Source of the DNA: an uncultured Clostridia bacterium
GTDB lineage: Bacteria; Bacillota; Clostridia; Christensenellales; DTU072
Direction: 5' to 3'
DNA: 30,398 nucleotides
Assembly (NCBI GenBank): GCA_944350065.1
Contig: CALVOD010000005.1
Span: 1-30,398 of the forward strand
Positions 23,944 to 30,398 of this stretch are shown piece by piece. Every line of letters begins with the position of its first letter. Within the stretch, counting starts at the first letter, position 1. The position numbers were made by a program, and so were the translations under genes. Under the pieces are notes generated by a model that searched no databases, was not told where the DNA came from, and was given only the letters and a program-made list of their open reading frames with translations.

Positions 23944-24234
23944 TTATTCGTCGTCGTACTCGTCGGAATACACGTAGTCGTCCTCATAGGTCGCGAGAGG
24001 CTGGAGCTGAGTGCTGTACGGGACGAGCGGAATGGGCTGCACTATTGGAGTGAGCTGTATGAAATCGGCGGGTCTCGCCACGGGTACGGGACCGGACTGT
24101 ATCTTCTGCCAACTGGCGGTACGGGGCTTGGGAGCCGCCTTTTTACGCGCTTCTTCTTCGCGGCGAGCCTTCTCTCTCGCTTCGGCTTCCGCTCTTGCTC
24201 TGGCTTCTGCTTCTCTCTTTTTCTTACCGAACAT
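23944..24234 (-). CDS. VpyC: small soluble VPY-motif protein with a charged helix (unknown function)
   Basis: This 96-residue protein has three parts. Residues 4-33 are an alternating Lys/Arg/Glu/Ala run (KKKREAEARARAEAEAREK and onward), which would form a single charged helix or coiled coil. Residues 48-84 hold GPVPVARPADFIQLTPIVQP followed by IPLVPYSTQLQPLATY, the clearest copy of the shared module. Residues 84-96 are acidic with tyrosines (EDDYVYSDEYDDE). No membrane helix or catalytic domain is present. A CAGGAGG site precedes the ATG. It sits 20 bp after VpyB and before a terminator. An adaptor or competitor that binds the same partner as the membrane members is plausible, but is inference. 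Confidence 0.8.
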   Translation of the reverse strand: MFGKKKREAEARARAEAEAREKARREEEARKKAAPKPRTASWQKIQSGPVPVARPADFIQLTPIVQPIPLVPYSTQLQPLATYEDDYVYSDEYDDE

Positions 24235-24254
24235 ATTTCGTTCCTCCTGTTTTG

Positions 24255-25142
24255 TTAAGATAGGCGTTTTTTGCTACGGAAAGCGAAGATGCTCGCTATC
24301 AACGAAAGCAAAGACATACCGGCGAGTATCAGATATCCGTACCCTACCTGCATCGCGAGATCGCCGCCGAAGGGAATAAATCCCGCTATCTCGCCCCAGT
24401 CTGCGCCGCCCCAGATGAAGCCGCAAACGATACCTAATATCGAAAGCAACAGCATAAGGACGGAGCTGAAAATAAACAATTTACGTCTCTTGGTGGTGAA
24501 CAGAGCGACGAGCGCGCGAATGAAGAATATGACCGCTATGAGCACGCCGAGCACGAGCACGACGGGCAACGCGTAATACGCTATCATATTCATAGTATCC
24601 GCGGAATCGATATTCGCGAGACATTCGTTATAGAACAGATATTCCGAGGTGTCGATGCTGTCCACGAACATACCCGCGAAACTCATTACTATGTCTTCCA
24701 CACCGATATAAACCACGGTATCTCCCTCGGTTCTGTTAAACAGAGAGAGATATTCGTAATAATCGGAAAGCGCGTCCATATTAAGGTAATTGAGCGCGGC
24801 GACCGCTATATAAACGACGAGGAACAGCACTATGAGCAAGACGAAGAAAAATCTTCTCGCGGGTTTCGCGGAGCCTTTAGTGCTGCGTCTCGAAGCCTTC
24901 TTGGCGGGACGCGAAGCATTCTGCTGAGGCGCTTCGTAGTAGTCGTCCTCGTAATAAGGCTGCGCCTGCTGCGCCGCGGTAACGGGACGCATTACCGGCG
25001 CTTTCTTCGATACCGGTCCCTGCGAACGCGCCGCGCAAAAAGCGCTAAAATACGGAGCGGACATGTCGCGACGGGTTAAAATGTACTCGTTGTCGCGCCT
25101 TATAACGACCGGTCTCTGATTGCTTTCCTGCGTCTTTTTCAT
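24255..25142 (-). CDS. VpyB: four-helix membrane protein (unknown function), paralogue of VpyD
   Basis: I do not recognise this 295-residue protein. The cytoplasmic tail (1-97) has a proline/tyrosine segment (QPYYEDDYYEAPQQ, about 61-74) and a Lys/Arg-rich stretch before TM1, but lacks the VPY module. Helices are at about 98-119 (with AALNYLNMD at its end), 187-213, 221-244 and 264-288. The outside loop (about 120-186) contains VVYIGVEDIV, which aligns with VpyD. TM4 is preceded by VGYGYLIL. The CAGGAGG site is 5 nt before the ATG. It follows VpyA after a 93-bp gap that contains a strong hairpin, and precedes VpyC by 20 bp. Confidence 0.85.
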   Translation of the reverse strand: MKKTQESNQRPVVIRRDNEYILTRRDMSAPYFSAFCAARSQGPVSKKAPVMRPVTAAQQAQPYYEDDYYEAPQQNASRPAKKASRRSTKGSAKPARRFFFVLLIVLFLVVYIAVAALNYLNMDALSDYYEYLSLFNRTEGDTVVYIGVEDIVMSFAGMFVDSIDTSEYLFYNECLANIDSADTMNMIAYYALPVVLVLGVLIAVIFFIRALVALFTTKRRKLFIFSSVLMLLLSILGIVCGFIWGGADWGEIAGFIPFGGDLAMQVGYGYLILAGMSLLSLIASIFAFRSKKRLS

Positions 25143-25193
25143 AATTCCTCCTGTTTCGGGGATCGAAGCGGACTTCGTTACTTTAAAATTGTA

Positions 25194-25216
25194 TCGCGCG
25201 CGTAGTCGGCGCGCGA
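25194..25216 (-). other. Hairpin between VpyA and VpyB, possible leaky terminator
   Basis: TCGCGCGC / GCGCGCGA form a perfect 8-bp stem with a 7-nt loop, followed on the minus strand by TACAATTTTAAAG. The four-T run is short, so read-through into VpyB is likely but VpyA may be made in excess. Confidence 0.6.
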
Positions 25217-25235
25217 AGCACGGATCACGTCCCTG

Positions 25236-26384
25236 TTATTCGGCTTTGGGCGAAATGAAACCGAGCACGAATACCAACACAGACAATGCGAGCGACGACC
25301 ACAGCCCCACGTCGGCTTCGGCAATGAAAGTGCTCAAAGCGTCGGAGCTGATTTCGCCCTTCTCGTAAGCGACCACGCCGAGCGCGGTGCCGAGATAAGC
25401 TATAAGAAGCAACGTATTGAGTATCCAACCTTTACGTTTGGCTTTTCCTTTGAAAACGCGGACAAGGCTGCGGATAAGCAACGCTATTACGAGTATAGCG
25501 AAAACTACAGCGCACACCGGAGCGATGGCGTCGGTGCCGACGTGATAAGCGTATTCCCCGTCGAATCCGAGAACGGGAGCGATACCCGCGATATAATGCA
25601 CCAAAGTGAATTTGGTAGTATCGAGCGCGGGGAGTATGCACATTATGACGGCGAGCGCCGCGGTGAGCAACAAAGTGATCAACGCGACCGCGGTAACACC
25701 GCGGGAACGCGAAGAAGCCTTTTTCTCGGGAACGGCGAAAACGTCCTGAGCGGGAGGAAGCATATCGTCCGCGGGAGCGTTGGCGGCTATGCGGGCGTTA
25801 AGCTCGTCCATTTCGCGGCGACTTCTGATAGCCGCGAGTTCTTCCTCGGTGTAGGGCTCGAATCTGTAAAGCTGATCGGGCTGATACTGCCAAAGCGGCT
25901 GCATCGGATTGACGTAAGGCACCACGACGAAAGGTTGCGCGATAGCCACCGCCTGTCCGTTCGCCATAACCTGAGCGGGCTGCTGAACGGGAGCGCTTTC
26001 CGCAGGCGTCTCCTGCCGCTGTTCCGCCGGAGGCTCGGGCATCGTGACGGGAATGGGCGCAACGAGCGTTTCGCTCTCCTCCCTCATCTGCTCGCTCTGC
26101 TTGATGCGTCTCAGAGCGTTGACGTACTCGTTTCTCGGACGGGGCTTGCCGCAGCGCGAACACTTCTCCTGATCGATACGGTTGACGCTGCCGCAAACGG
26201 AACACACGTAAGTAATGCGAGACTTATCGAGTGTGACCATGGAATCCTTGTCGAATTCCGATTGCGCAGCTTCGAGCGCAGCGGTAAGCGCGGAGTTGTC
26301 GCTCTCTACCAAAGGTTGCCCGCAGCGCGCGCAAAAACGGCTGGTATCGGGATTGGACTCGCCGCAAAACTTACATTTCGTCAT
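25236..26384 (-). CDS. VpyA: double zinc-ribbon, VPY-motif, four-helix membrane protein (unknown function)
   Basis: This 382-residue protein opens with two zinc ribbons: C4/C7/C18/C21 (CKFCGESNPDTSRFCARCGQP) is the first, split as CxxC pairs, and C61/C64/C75/C78 is the second. A Pro/Gln/Glu-rich linker leads to a divergent VPY module (VAIAQPFVVVPYVNPMQPLWQY, positions about 146-167, here only its core AQPFVVVPY is cited as diagnostic), then a charged helix (EELAAIRSRREMDELNARIA). Membrane helices are at about 229-252, 286-309, 320-340 and 358-377, with a basic KGKAKRKG hinge between TM2 and TM3. AAGGAG precedes the ATG. First gene of the cluster, behind its own promoter. Zinc ribbons of this type are common in bacterial membrane proteins and do not define a function. 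Confidence 0.85.
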   Translation of the reverse strand: MTKCKFCGESNPDTSRFCARCGQPLVESDNSALTAALEAAQSEFDKDSMVTLDKSRITYVCSVCGSVNRIDQEKCSRCGKPRPRNEYVNALRRIKQSEQMREESETLVAPIPVTMPEPPAEQRQETPAESAPVQQPAQVMANGQAVAIAQPFVVVPYVNPMQPLWQYQPDQLYRFEPYTEEELAAIRSRREMDELNARIAANAPADDMLPPAQDVFAVPEKKASSRSRGVTAVALITLLLTAALAVIMCILPALDTTKFTLVHYIAGIAPVLGFDGEYAYHVGTDAIAPVCAVVFAILVIALLIRSLVRVFKGKAKRKGWILNTLLLIAYLGTALGVVAYEKGEISSDALSTFIAEADVGLWSSLALSVLVFVLGFISPKAE

Positions 26385-26450
26385 ATCCTTCTCCTTGTAT
26401 GAAGGGCAGAAAACGCCGCCCTCCGCATTGTCAGTACCTAATTACTTAAC

Positions 26451-26479
26451 ATTATACAAGTAAGCCGCATAAATTTCAA
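26451..26479 (-). promoter_or_regulatory. Promoter of the Vpy A-B-C unit
   Basis: TTGAAA (26479-26474, 5 of 6) and a perfect TATAAT (26456-26451) with a 17-bp spacer, in A/T-rich DNA downstream of glnS. The leader is about 60 nt. This shows that the cluster can be transcribed independently of glnS. Confidence 0.8.
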
Positions 26480-26550
26480 TAGCTTTTTCAAAATTCCTTC
26501 ACAAAAATTTATGGAAATTCTCACAAGATTTTGATAAATTTACCATATTT

Positions 26551-28197
26551 TTACTTGTTGAAGGAATCCTTCAGCGAAACTATGCGGTAGAAGCGGTACA
26601 AATCGCCGAATTTGCCCGCCCTTTTGTAGTATGCGCTTCTCATAAACTGATATGTCTTGCAATCCTCGCCTTCGGTGACGAAAGGCTCCCCTTTCGCTCC
26701 GCCGACGACGGTGAGGGAATCGGGGTTGAGGCGCTCGTTGAAATCGGTCACGCCGTCCTTGACGTCGGTGAGAAGGCTCTCGTATTTGTAGAGTTCGCAG
26801 TCTACGGCTTCGCCCGCGGCTACCCACTGTATCGTGCCTTTGACCTTCATACCCGCGTTTTCGCCGCCCGCGGCGCTGCCGGGAATGTACTCGCAATGTA
26901 TCACGGAAGGTCTGCCTTCCGCGTCGAGTTCGGTGGAAACGTGCTTAACGATATACGCCCCTTTGAGGCGCACCGTGCCGCCTTCGACGAGACGGTGATA
27001 TTTGGGCGGAGGAACGAGTGCGAAGTCGCTTTCTTCGATGAAAATTTCTTTTGCAAAATTGACGGTATGGGTTCCCGAATTTTCGTTATTGGGATTATTA
27101 AGTACGGAAAACGAATGTTTCTCACCGTCCGCCATATTGTCTATCACGACGCGCAGCGGGCGTTCCACGACCATAGCTCTGTCGGCGTGGATATTGAGGT
27201 TTTCTCTCACGCAGAACTCGAGCAGACCGGGGTCCACTTCGCTGTTGGCTTTCGCAACGCCCACTCTCGCGCAGAACTCTTTGACGGCTTCCGGGGGATA
27301 GCCCCTCTCGCGCATACCGCTCAGCGTAGGCATACGCGGATCGTTCCAACCCGAAACGAAACCGGTATCGACGAGCTTCTTGAGATAGCGCTTCGACATT
27401 ATCGTATTCTTGATATTGAGACGGGCGAACTCTATTTGTCTCGGGGGCATCGGGAATTCGCACTGTTCGCATACCCAGTCGTAAAGCGGTCGGTGGTCTT
27501 CGAATTCGAGGGTGCATATCGAATGGGTGACTCCGTCGAGGGCGTCGCCTATCGGATGAGCGAAATCGTACATCGGATAAATGCACCATTTATCGCCGGT
27601 ACGGTGGTGGTGCGCCCGCAAAACGCGGTAGATAACGGGATCGCGCATATTGATATTAGGGCTCGCCATATCTATTTTCGCGCGCAGTACCTTACTTCCG
27701 TCGGGATATTTACCCTCTTTCATTTCCTTGAAAAGCCGGAGGTTCTCCTCTATGCTGCGGTTGCGGTACGGACTCTCCTTGCCGGGCTCGGTGAGCGTGC
27801 CGCGGGTGGCGCGGATCTCCTCGGCGGTGTAGTCGCACACATACGCGACGCCCTTTTTAATCAGCTTGATCGCCAATTCGTAAGTCTCGTCGAAATAATC
27901 GGACGCGTAAAGCTCTTTATCCCACTCGAATCCCAGCCAACGGATATCCTCTTTTATGCTCTCGACGTACTCCACGTCCTCTTTGGCGGGATTGGTATCG
28001 TCGAAACGCAGGTTGCATCTTCCTTGGAATTTTTCTTTTATACCGAAATTTATGCACAGGCTCTTGCTGTGCCCCACGTGCAGATAGCCGTTAGGCTCCG
28101 GCGGAAAACGCGTGTATACGTAAGGATATCTGCCTTTTTCAAGATCTTCTACGATAAAATCTTCGATAAAATTAGTCGGTTCGACGTTTACTTTCAT
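26551..28197 (-). CDS. glnS: Glutaminyl-tRNA synthetase
   Basis: This 548-residue class I enzyme charges tRNA-Gln directly. The nucleotide-binding motifs are HVGHS (HIGH-type, about 41-45, within RFPPEPNGYLHVGHSKS) and IMSKR (KMSKS-type, about 267-271). NLRFDDTNPAKEDVEYVESI is the GlnRS-typical stretch after the first motif, which favours GlnRS over GluRS. The C-terminal half has the two anticodon-binding beta barrels. A GGAG site precedes the ATG. A direct GlnRS suggests that the cell need not rely on GatCAB for Gln-tRNA, though many Clostridia keep both. It follows the GNAT gene by 46 bp. I saw no clear terminator before the Vpy promoter. Confidence 0.95.
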   Translation of the reverse strand: MKVNVEPTNFIEDFIVEDLEKGRYPYVYTRFPPEPNGYLHVGHSKSLCINFGIKEKFQGRCNLRFDDTNPAKEDVEYVESIKEDIRWLGFEWDKELYASDYFDETYELAIKLIKKGVAYVCDYTAEEIRATRGTLTEPGKESPYRNRSIEENLRLFKEMKEGKYPDGSKVLRAKIDMASPNINMRDPVIYRVLRAHHHRTGDKWCIYPMYDFAHPIGDALDGVTHSICTLEFEDHRPLYDWVCEQCEFPMPPRQIEFARLNIKNTIMSKRYLKKLVDTGFVSGWNDPRMPTLSGMRERGYPPEAVKEFCARVGVAKANSEVDPGLLEFCVRENLNIHADRAMVVERPLRVVIDNMADGEKHSFSVLNNPNNENSGTHTVNFAKEIFIEESDFALVPPPKYHRLVEGGTVRLKGAYIVKHVSTELDAEGRPSVIHCEYIPGSAAGGENAGMKVKGTIQWVAAGEAVDCELYKYESLLTDVKDGVTDFNERLNPDSLTVVGGAKGEPFVTEGEDCKTYQFMRSAYYKRAGKFGDLYRFYRIVSLKDSFNK

Positions 28198-28243
28198 ATA
28201 TTTTGCTCCGGAATGATAATGGATTTTTAATAAATAGCCGCGT

Positions 28244-28630
28244 TTAATCGTGTTTGTCGCCGCATTGGCATTTTTTCGGGAAGACGAGGTCTTCGGAAGC
28301 TATGCGCATAACGTCGCCGTCCCTTCGGAACCCGAATTGCAGAAAATAAGCGGCGGGATAATCGATAACTATTTCGTCGGTGACGTCGATGAGCACGTTC
28401 ATCAGCGAACGCGTGAAAAAGTCGCCGTAGCCTTTGCCGCGGAGTTTGGGAAGAATGCCCACGGTGTGTATGTGCGAAACGCTCTCCGTGACCGTAAGTT
28501 TCGCCACTCCGCAGGGTATCCCGTCCACGACGAGCACATATCCCACGTCGCCGGGGATATCGCTGCCGAAAACGGCGTTGTACAGCTTATTCAAAAGAAC
28601 CTTGTCGTTGGTCGCGGTAAAAGATATCAT
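28244..28630 (-). CDS. GNAT family N-acetyltransferase, substrate unknown
   Basis: This 128-residue protein has the compact GNAT fold. Motif A, which binds the pyrophosphate of acetyl-CoA, is VGILPKLRGKGYGDFFTRSL (about 57-76), with the RGKGYG loop intact. The strand before it (VSHIHTV) and the later FLQFGFRRDG (about 95-104) also fit the family. The substrate cannot be read from the sequence. The C-terminus has a Cys pair (CQCGDKHD). AAGGAGAGG lies inside the end of the upstream transporter gene, whose stop is 4 bp from this ATG, so the two are coupled. Confidence 0.85.
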   Translation of the reverse strand: MISFTATNDKVLLNKLYNAVFGSDIPGDVGYVLVVDGIPCGVAKLTVTESVSHIHTVGILPKLRGKGYGDFFTRSLMNVLIDVTDEIVIDYPAAYFLQFGFRRDGDVMRIASEDLVFPKKCQCGDKHD

Positions 28631-28634
28631 AATT

Positions 28635-30182
28635 CTATTCCACCTCTCCTTCCGCTACGGGCTCGCTCACGGCTAACGCCGCGGCGGCTTCCGCGGAAAC
28701 GTTGACGGTACCCGTTTCCATGGCGTTTATCTTATCCATGGCGTCCTGTACCTGCTGACGCGTCATTTTGCACCGGCTGAAAATAAACAAACCGCCCGCG
28801 ACAGCGAGAATGACGCCTATGCACATTATCCAACCGATCCCCGCGCAGACCTCGGGAGTCTGCGTAGTCGAGCCTTCCTTGAAGCCTACGACGTCCAGCA
28901 TCACGCCGAGCACCGCGGAAGATATAGCCTGACCGCTCTTGTTGCCGAGGGTGAGGAAACCGGTATAAGTAGCCGTCTTATCCTCTCCCGTGCGGGCTTT
29001 CTCGATAAGCACGGTATCCCCTATCAGAGCTACGGGAAGGGAATACAGCACGCCGGTACCGAGTCCCGCCACCATGAGCGGCGGCATCATGAACACGACG
29101 TAAATACCGTTCTGATGGATGAGATCAATAAAGAAGTCGCGCAGAAGGAACATCAAAAGCAGCATAAAGCAACCTATTAGGCTTATCGTCTGCCCTATCA
29201 GAAGCGCTTTTTTCTTATCGTACTTTTTGGAAAGGTACATCCAGAGCGGCTGTCCCACTATGGTCATTATGAAAAGTCCCGCCATAATGGCGTACATCTG
29301 TATTTTGGTTGTTTCGAAAGTAAAAGTGAATACGTTGAAACCGACAGCTATCAATATCGAAGCGGACACCATCGAAACCATATAGCCTATCGTGATGGCG
29401 CGGAAATTGGTATCTTTCAAAGCGCCGATGAGGTTTGCGAAAATCTTTTTGACCGCTTTTGCGTTGACTTTGACCGCGGGCTCCTTTTCGGCGAGCGCTC
29501 TGAGGCGCGGGACGTGACTGTAAGTCGAAATGAACATTATTATTCCGAAAAGCACGCAACAGGCGCTCGAAACGTAACCGAAATTCCTGTAAGCGTCGGG
29601 ATTGAATCTTCCGTCGACGAGCACGCCGTCGCGGTAGAAGTCCACCTGGAATACCGCCATTATCAACGTAGGCAACAAAAGTCCGAGAATGGTGAAGACC
29701 GATTTGACAATCTGAATACTCGAACGTTCGTTGTAATCGGAGGAAATATCGAGCGAAAGCGCCGAAACGGGAGTCTGGAACATCGTGGTGAAGGTACGCA
29801 TACCTATGATGAAACAGACGAACCAGGCCACCATCTGCCCCGTAGAGAATTCTGCGGGAAGAGACCATATCATCACGTTGCAGACGACCATACCGAAGAT
29901 ACCTATCAAAATATACTGATGTCTTCTGCCGAAAAGTTTACTGCGGGTATTGTCGCTGATAAAGCCCATAACGGGATCGGTAAAAGCGTCCCAGACGATA
30001 CCGCAGGCGATGACGAGTCCCATGACGCTGCTCGGAACGCCCATGACGGTACTGCCGAAGAACAGGATATACGAAGAAAAGGTATTGACAACGAGACTGT
30101 ATCCGAGGTCGCCGAGTCCCAGGGTAAATTTCTGCATACCCGTGACCGATCTCTTCTGTTTTACGGCAGCTGCGTTTTTCAT
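28635..30182 (-). CDS. GPH-family sugar:cation symporter (MFS)
   Basis: This 515-residue, twelve-helix transporter belongs to the glycoside-pentoside-hexuronide group (MelB-like). The family signature is visible near the N-terminus: GLGDLGYSLVVNTFSSYILF (about 22-41) and WDAFTDPVMGFISDNTRS (about 64-81) followed by GRRHQYILIG. A central cytoplasmic loop (about 225-260) and a 45-residue Ala/Glu-rich C-terminal tail are present. Substrates in the family are usually glycosides or uronides; none can be assigned here. The ATG at 30182 has no ribosome binding site and lies 6 nt from a perfect -10, so it is probably leaderless. An internal ATG at codon 16 is possible but leaves an unusually short N-terminus. 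Confidence 0.92.
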   Translation of the reverse strand: MKNAAAVKQKRSVTGMQKFTLGLGDLGYSLVVNTFSSYILFFGSTVMGVPSSVMGLVIACGIVWDAFTDPVMGFISDNTRSKLFGRRHQYILIGIFGMVVCNVMIWSLPAEFSTGQMVAWFVCFIIGMRTFTTMFQTPVSALSLDISSDYNERSSIQIVKSVFTILGLLLPTLIMAVFQVDFYRDGVLVDGRFNPDAYRNFGYVSSACCVLFGIIMFISTYSHVPRLRALAEKEPAVKVNAKAVKKIFANLIGALKDTNFRAITIGYMVSMVSASILIAVGFNVFTFTFETTKIQMYAIMAGLFIMTIVGQPLWMYLSKKYDKKKALLIGQTISLIGCFMLLLMFLLRDFFIDLIHQNGIYVVFMMPPLMVAGLGTGVLYSLPVALIGDTVLIEKARTGEDKTATYTGFLTLGNKSGQAISSAVLGVMLDVVGFKEGSTTQTPEVCAGIGWIMCIGVILAVAGGLFIFSRCKMTRQQVQDAMDKINAMETGTVNVSAEAAAALAVSEPVAEGEVE

Positions 30183-30188
30183 AGGAAA

Positions 30189-30217
30189 ATTATATCATAA
30201 CGGTTTGCCGATTACAA
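30189..30217 (-). promoter_or_regulatory. Promoter of the transporter-GNAT-glnS unit, predicted leaderless start
   Basis: TTGTAA (30217-30212, 4 of 6) and a perfect TATAAT (30194-30189) with a 17-bp spacer and TGA before the -10. The transporter ATG begins 6 nt after the -10, so transcription should start at the ATG. An A/T-rich tract lies just upstream (30218-30236). Confidence 0.75.
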
Positions 30218-30263
30218 CAAAAAAAATAAAATATAATACGCGTAGCGGCGCGCGCGCAAACGC

Positions 30264-30292
30264 AAAAAGCCGCCCTTTCGAGGCGGCTTTTT
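30264..30292. terminator. Bidirectional rho-independent terminator
   Basis: AAAAAGCCGCC / GGCGGCTTTTT form an 11-bp stem with a 7-nt loop, with a T run on either strand. On the minus strand it would end whatever is transcribed leftwards from beyond the right edge; no plus-strand gene lies just before it. Confidence 0.9.
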
Positions 30293-30314
30293 ATTGAAAG
30301 GAACGATTGCAAGT

Positions 30315-30398
30315 GAGCAAGAGTTTAGGCACTCGGCGTTACCCGTTAGTGCGACTCGCCGTTAAGCGAGCCTCGACAGGTTGCAGGTTTTCCTGCTC
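30315..30398 (-). other. Hairpin-rich segment at the right edge, possibly the 3' end of a structured RNA
   Basis: Three consecutive stems are visible: GCACT(CGG)...(CCG)AGTGC at 30329-30352, CTCGC/GCGAG at 30355-30370 and GCAGG/CCTGC with a 4-nt loop at 30383-30396. Read on the minus strand they lead, through about 30 nt, into the terminator at 30292-30264. No open frame with a start is seen. It does not match tRNA, tmRNA, 6S, SRP or any riboswitch core that I know. The segment is cut by the window edge. Confidence 0.35.

Noticed and set aside
30328..30372. Possible integron attC-like site, because GTTAAGC and GCTTAAC fit the core-site pattern
   Set aside because: Only one core site is present, there is no properly paired second site, and no integrase or cassette array is nearby.

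Overview
The window is a stretch of bacterial chromosome of mid GC content, packed with short intergenic gaps. Strong AGGAGG-type ribosome binding sites and sigma-A consensus promoters with 17-bp spacers are common. RecD2, a YabO/RqcP-type S4 protein, a DUF1540-like protein, zinc-type L33 and the secE-nusG-rplKAJL order point to a Bacillota (Firmicutes) lineage. An uncultured member of class Clostridia is the best guess. There is no rRNA, recognisable tRNA, CRISPR array, transposase or phage gene. Taxonomy is inferred from gene content only.

Layout. The left edge (1-26, minus) holds the first codons of a gene that runs out of the window, behind a perfect consensus promoter. At 352-4336 (plus) lies a DNA-repair/competence/tRNA-modification operon: recD2, comF, tsaD. 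At 4479-13231 (minus) lies rpoB-rpoC-metK. At 13525-14881 (plus) are rqcP and a fused ispDF; at 14882-15184 (minus) a DUF1540-like cysteine-rich protein; at 15311-15754 (plus) rplI. At 15925-19337 (minus) comes the ribosomal/transcription set rpmG-secE-nusG-rplK-rplA-rplJ-rplL, with an internal promoter and L10-type leader before rplJ. The usual rplL-rpoB junction is therefore broken by about 2.7 kb carrying four genes. acpP (19476-19703, minus) follows upstream of rpmG.

Region 19893-26384 (minus) is the unusual part: eight consecutive genes, called VpyA to VpyH here in transcription order, that I cannot assign to a known family. Five (A, B, D, F, H) share one plan: a disordered presumably cytoplasmic N-terminal tail, TM1, an outside loop, TM2, a basic hinge, TM3, a second loop, and TM4 beginning near a glycine-rich motif. 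Three (C, E, G) are small soluble proteins. Six of the eight (A, C, E, F, G, H) carry the same short proline-rich module, roughly QLxPIIQPIxxVPYxxQxQPL, usually followed by an acidic, tyrosine-rich stretch. The genes form two transcription units (A-B-C and D-H), each with its own promoter and terminator. This looks like a co-expressed membrane system built on a shared linear binding motif; its function is unknown.

The right end (26551-30182, minus) holds a GPH-family transporter, a GNAT acetyltransferase and glnS as a probable operon. Beyond it are a bidirectional terminator and a hairpin-rich unassigned segment at the edge.

A second theme is transcription start placement. recD2, rqcP and the GPH transporter each have an extended -10 box (TGN-TATAAT) only 6-7 nt before the ATG and no ribosome binding site, so they are probably translated from leaderless mRNAs. 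Most neighbouring genes have ordinary leaders.
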